NCBI GenBank assembly: GCA_966250375.1
Contig: CBINHE010000161.1
Location: 1-6,214, forward strand
Length of the DNA stretch: 6,214 bases
Direction of reading: 5' to 3'
Source: CAMLDH01 sp966250375
GTDB lineage: Bacteria > Pseudomonadota > Gammaproteobacteria > Burkholderiales > Burkholderiaceae_D
A program made the translations under genes and the position numbers. The notes below the pieces were generated by a model, which ran no database searches, was not told the origin of the DNA, and worked only from the letters and a program-made list of their open reading frames with translations. The number at the start of each line of letters is the position of its first letter. Position 1 is the stretch's first letter. Of this stretch, positions 6,098-6,214 are shown one piece after another.

Positions 6098-6214
6098 ATG
6101 TTCATTGTTCCTGCAAAAAAAGCAAAAGTCAAGGCGATTTCCGGCGGTGTTGTGATTTTATTTTGGCTCATGGTTGCGAGGCCTCTTGATTTAGGAGATT
6201 TGATCGATATCTGC
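6098..6214 (+). CDS. Possible start of a small membrane-protein gene, open at right edge
   Basis: From ATG 6098 a plus-strand frame of 39 codons stays open to the window end. It has a lysine-rich start (MFIVPAKKAKVKA) followed by a hydrophobic stretch (ISGGVVILFWLMVA), which would fit a single membrane helix with positive-inside topology. I do not recognise the family. Against it, no ribosome site stands before the ATG, the window covers too little to judge, and it overlaps the candidate cspA promoter on the other strand. The true start may be further right, or there may be no gene. Confidence 0.3.
   Translation, partial: MFIVPAKKAKVKAISGGVVILFWLMVARPLDLGDLIDIC
6104..6132 (-). promoter_or_regulatory. 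Candidate sigma-70 promoter of the cold shock gene
   Basis: On the minus strand TTGACT (6127-6132, 5 of 6 consensus) is followed after exactly 17 bp by AACAAT (6104-6109, 4 of 6). The spacer holds a run of seven T residues. It is the best promoter pair upstream of cspA by eye. Confidence 0.55.

Noticed and set aside
6076..6171. Minus-strand 31-codon frame (MSQNKITTPPEI...) upstream of cspA
   Set aside because: The best cspA promoter lies within it, so it would not be on the cspA transcript. It overlaps a longer plus-strand frame and shows no recognisable feature.

Overview
This window looks like chromosomal DNA from a betaproteobacterium, probably Burkholderiales and plausibly an Oxalobacteraceae-type organism of moderate GC. 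That placement is an inference from gene content: rluE divergent from icd, a cspA-type gene nearby, and the style of the two-component system. No sequence search was possible.

Layout. (1) Positions 1-932 hold the transposase-start end of an insertion sequence of the IS4 family, IS50 (Tn5) group. It has a 19-bp terminal end and a transposase gene on the minus strand that runs off the left edge. (2) Positions 933-1395 are the 3' remnant of a HupE/UreJ-type membrane protein gene. It lost its 5' part at the IS junction and carries at least one frameshift. (3) Positions 1415-1972 (minus) encode the 23S rRNA pseudouridine synthase RluE, with a tiny well-initiated leader ORF just upstream. (4) An AT-rich divergent spacer of 277 bp with short repeats separates rluE from icd. 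(5) Positions 2250-3503 (plus) encode NADP-dependent isocitrate dehydrogenase, followed by a bidirectional terminator. (6) Positions 3603-5594 (minus) encode a two-gene operon: a membrane Cache-domain histidine kinase and, 6 bp downstream, a NarL/FixJ-type response regulator. (7) Positions 5768-5971 (minus) encode a 67-residue cold shock protein with a strong terminator and a long leader whose promoter lies near 6104-6132. (8) The right edge may hold the start of a plus-strand membrane-protein ORF.

How the parts relate. Icd is the TCA-cycle oxidative decarboxylation step. RluE modifies 23S rRNA, and CspA is an RNA chaperone. The kinase and regulator form one signalling unit whose signal and target genes cannot be read from this window. 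The window is mostly ordinary housekeeping sequence with one mobile-element scar. I found no convincing evidence of an undescribed system. The points most worth a second look are the IS/HupE wreckage, the rluE leader ORF and the sensor's unknown ligand.
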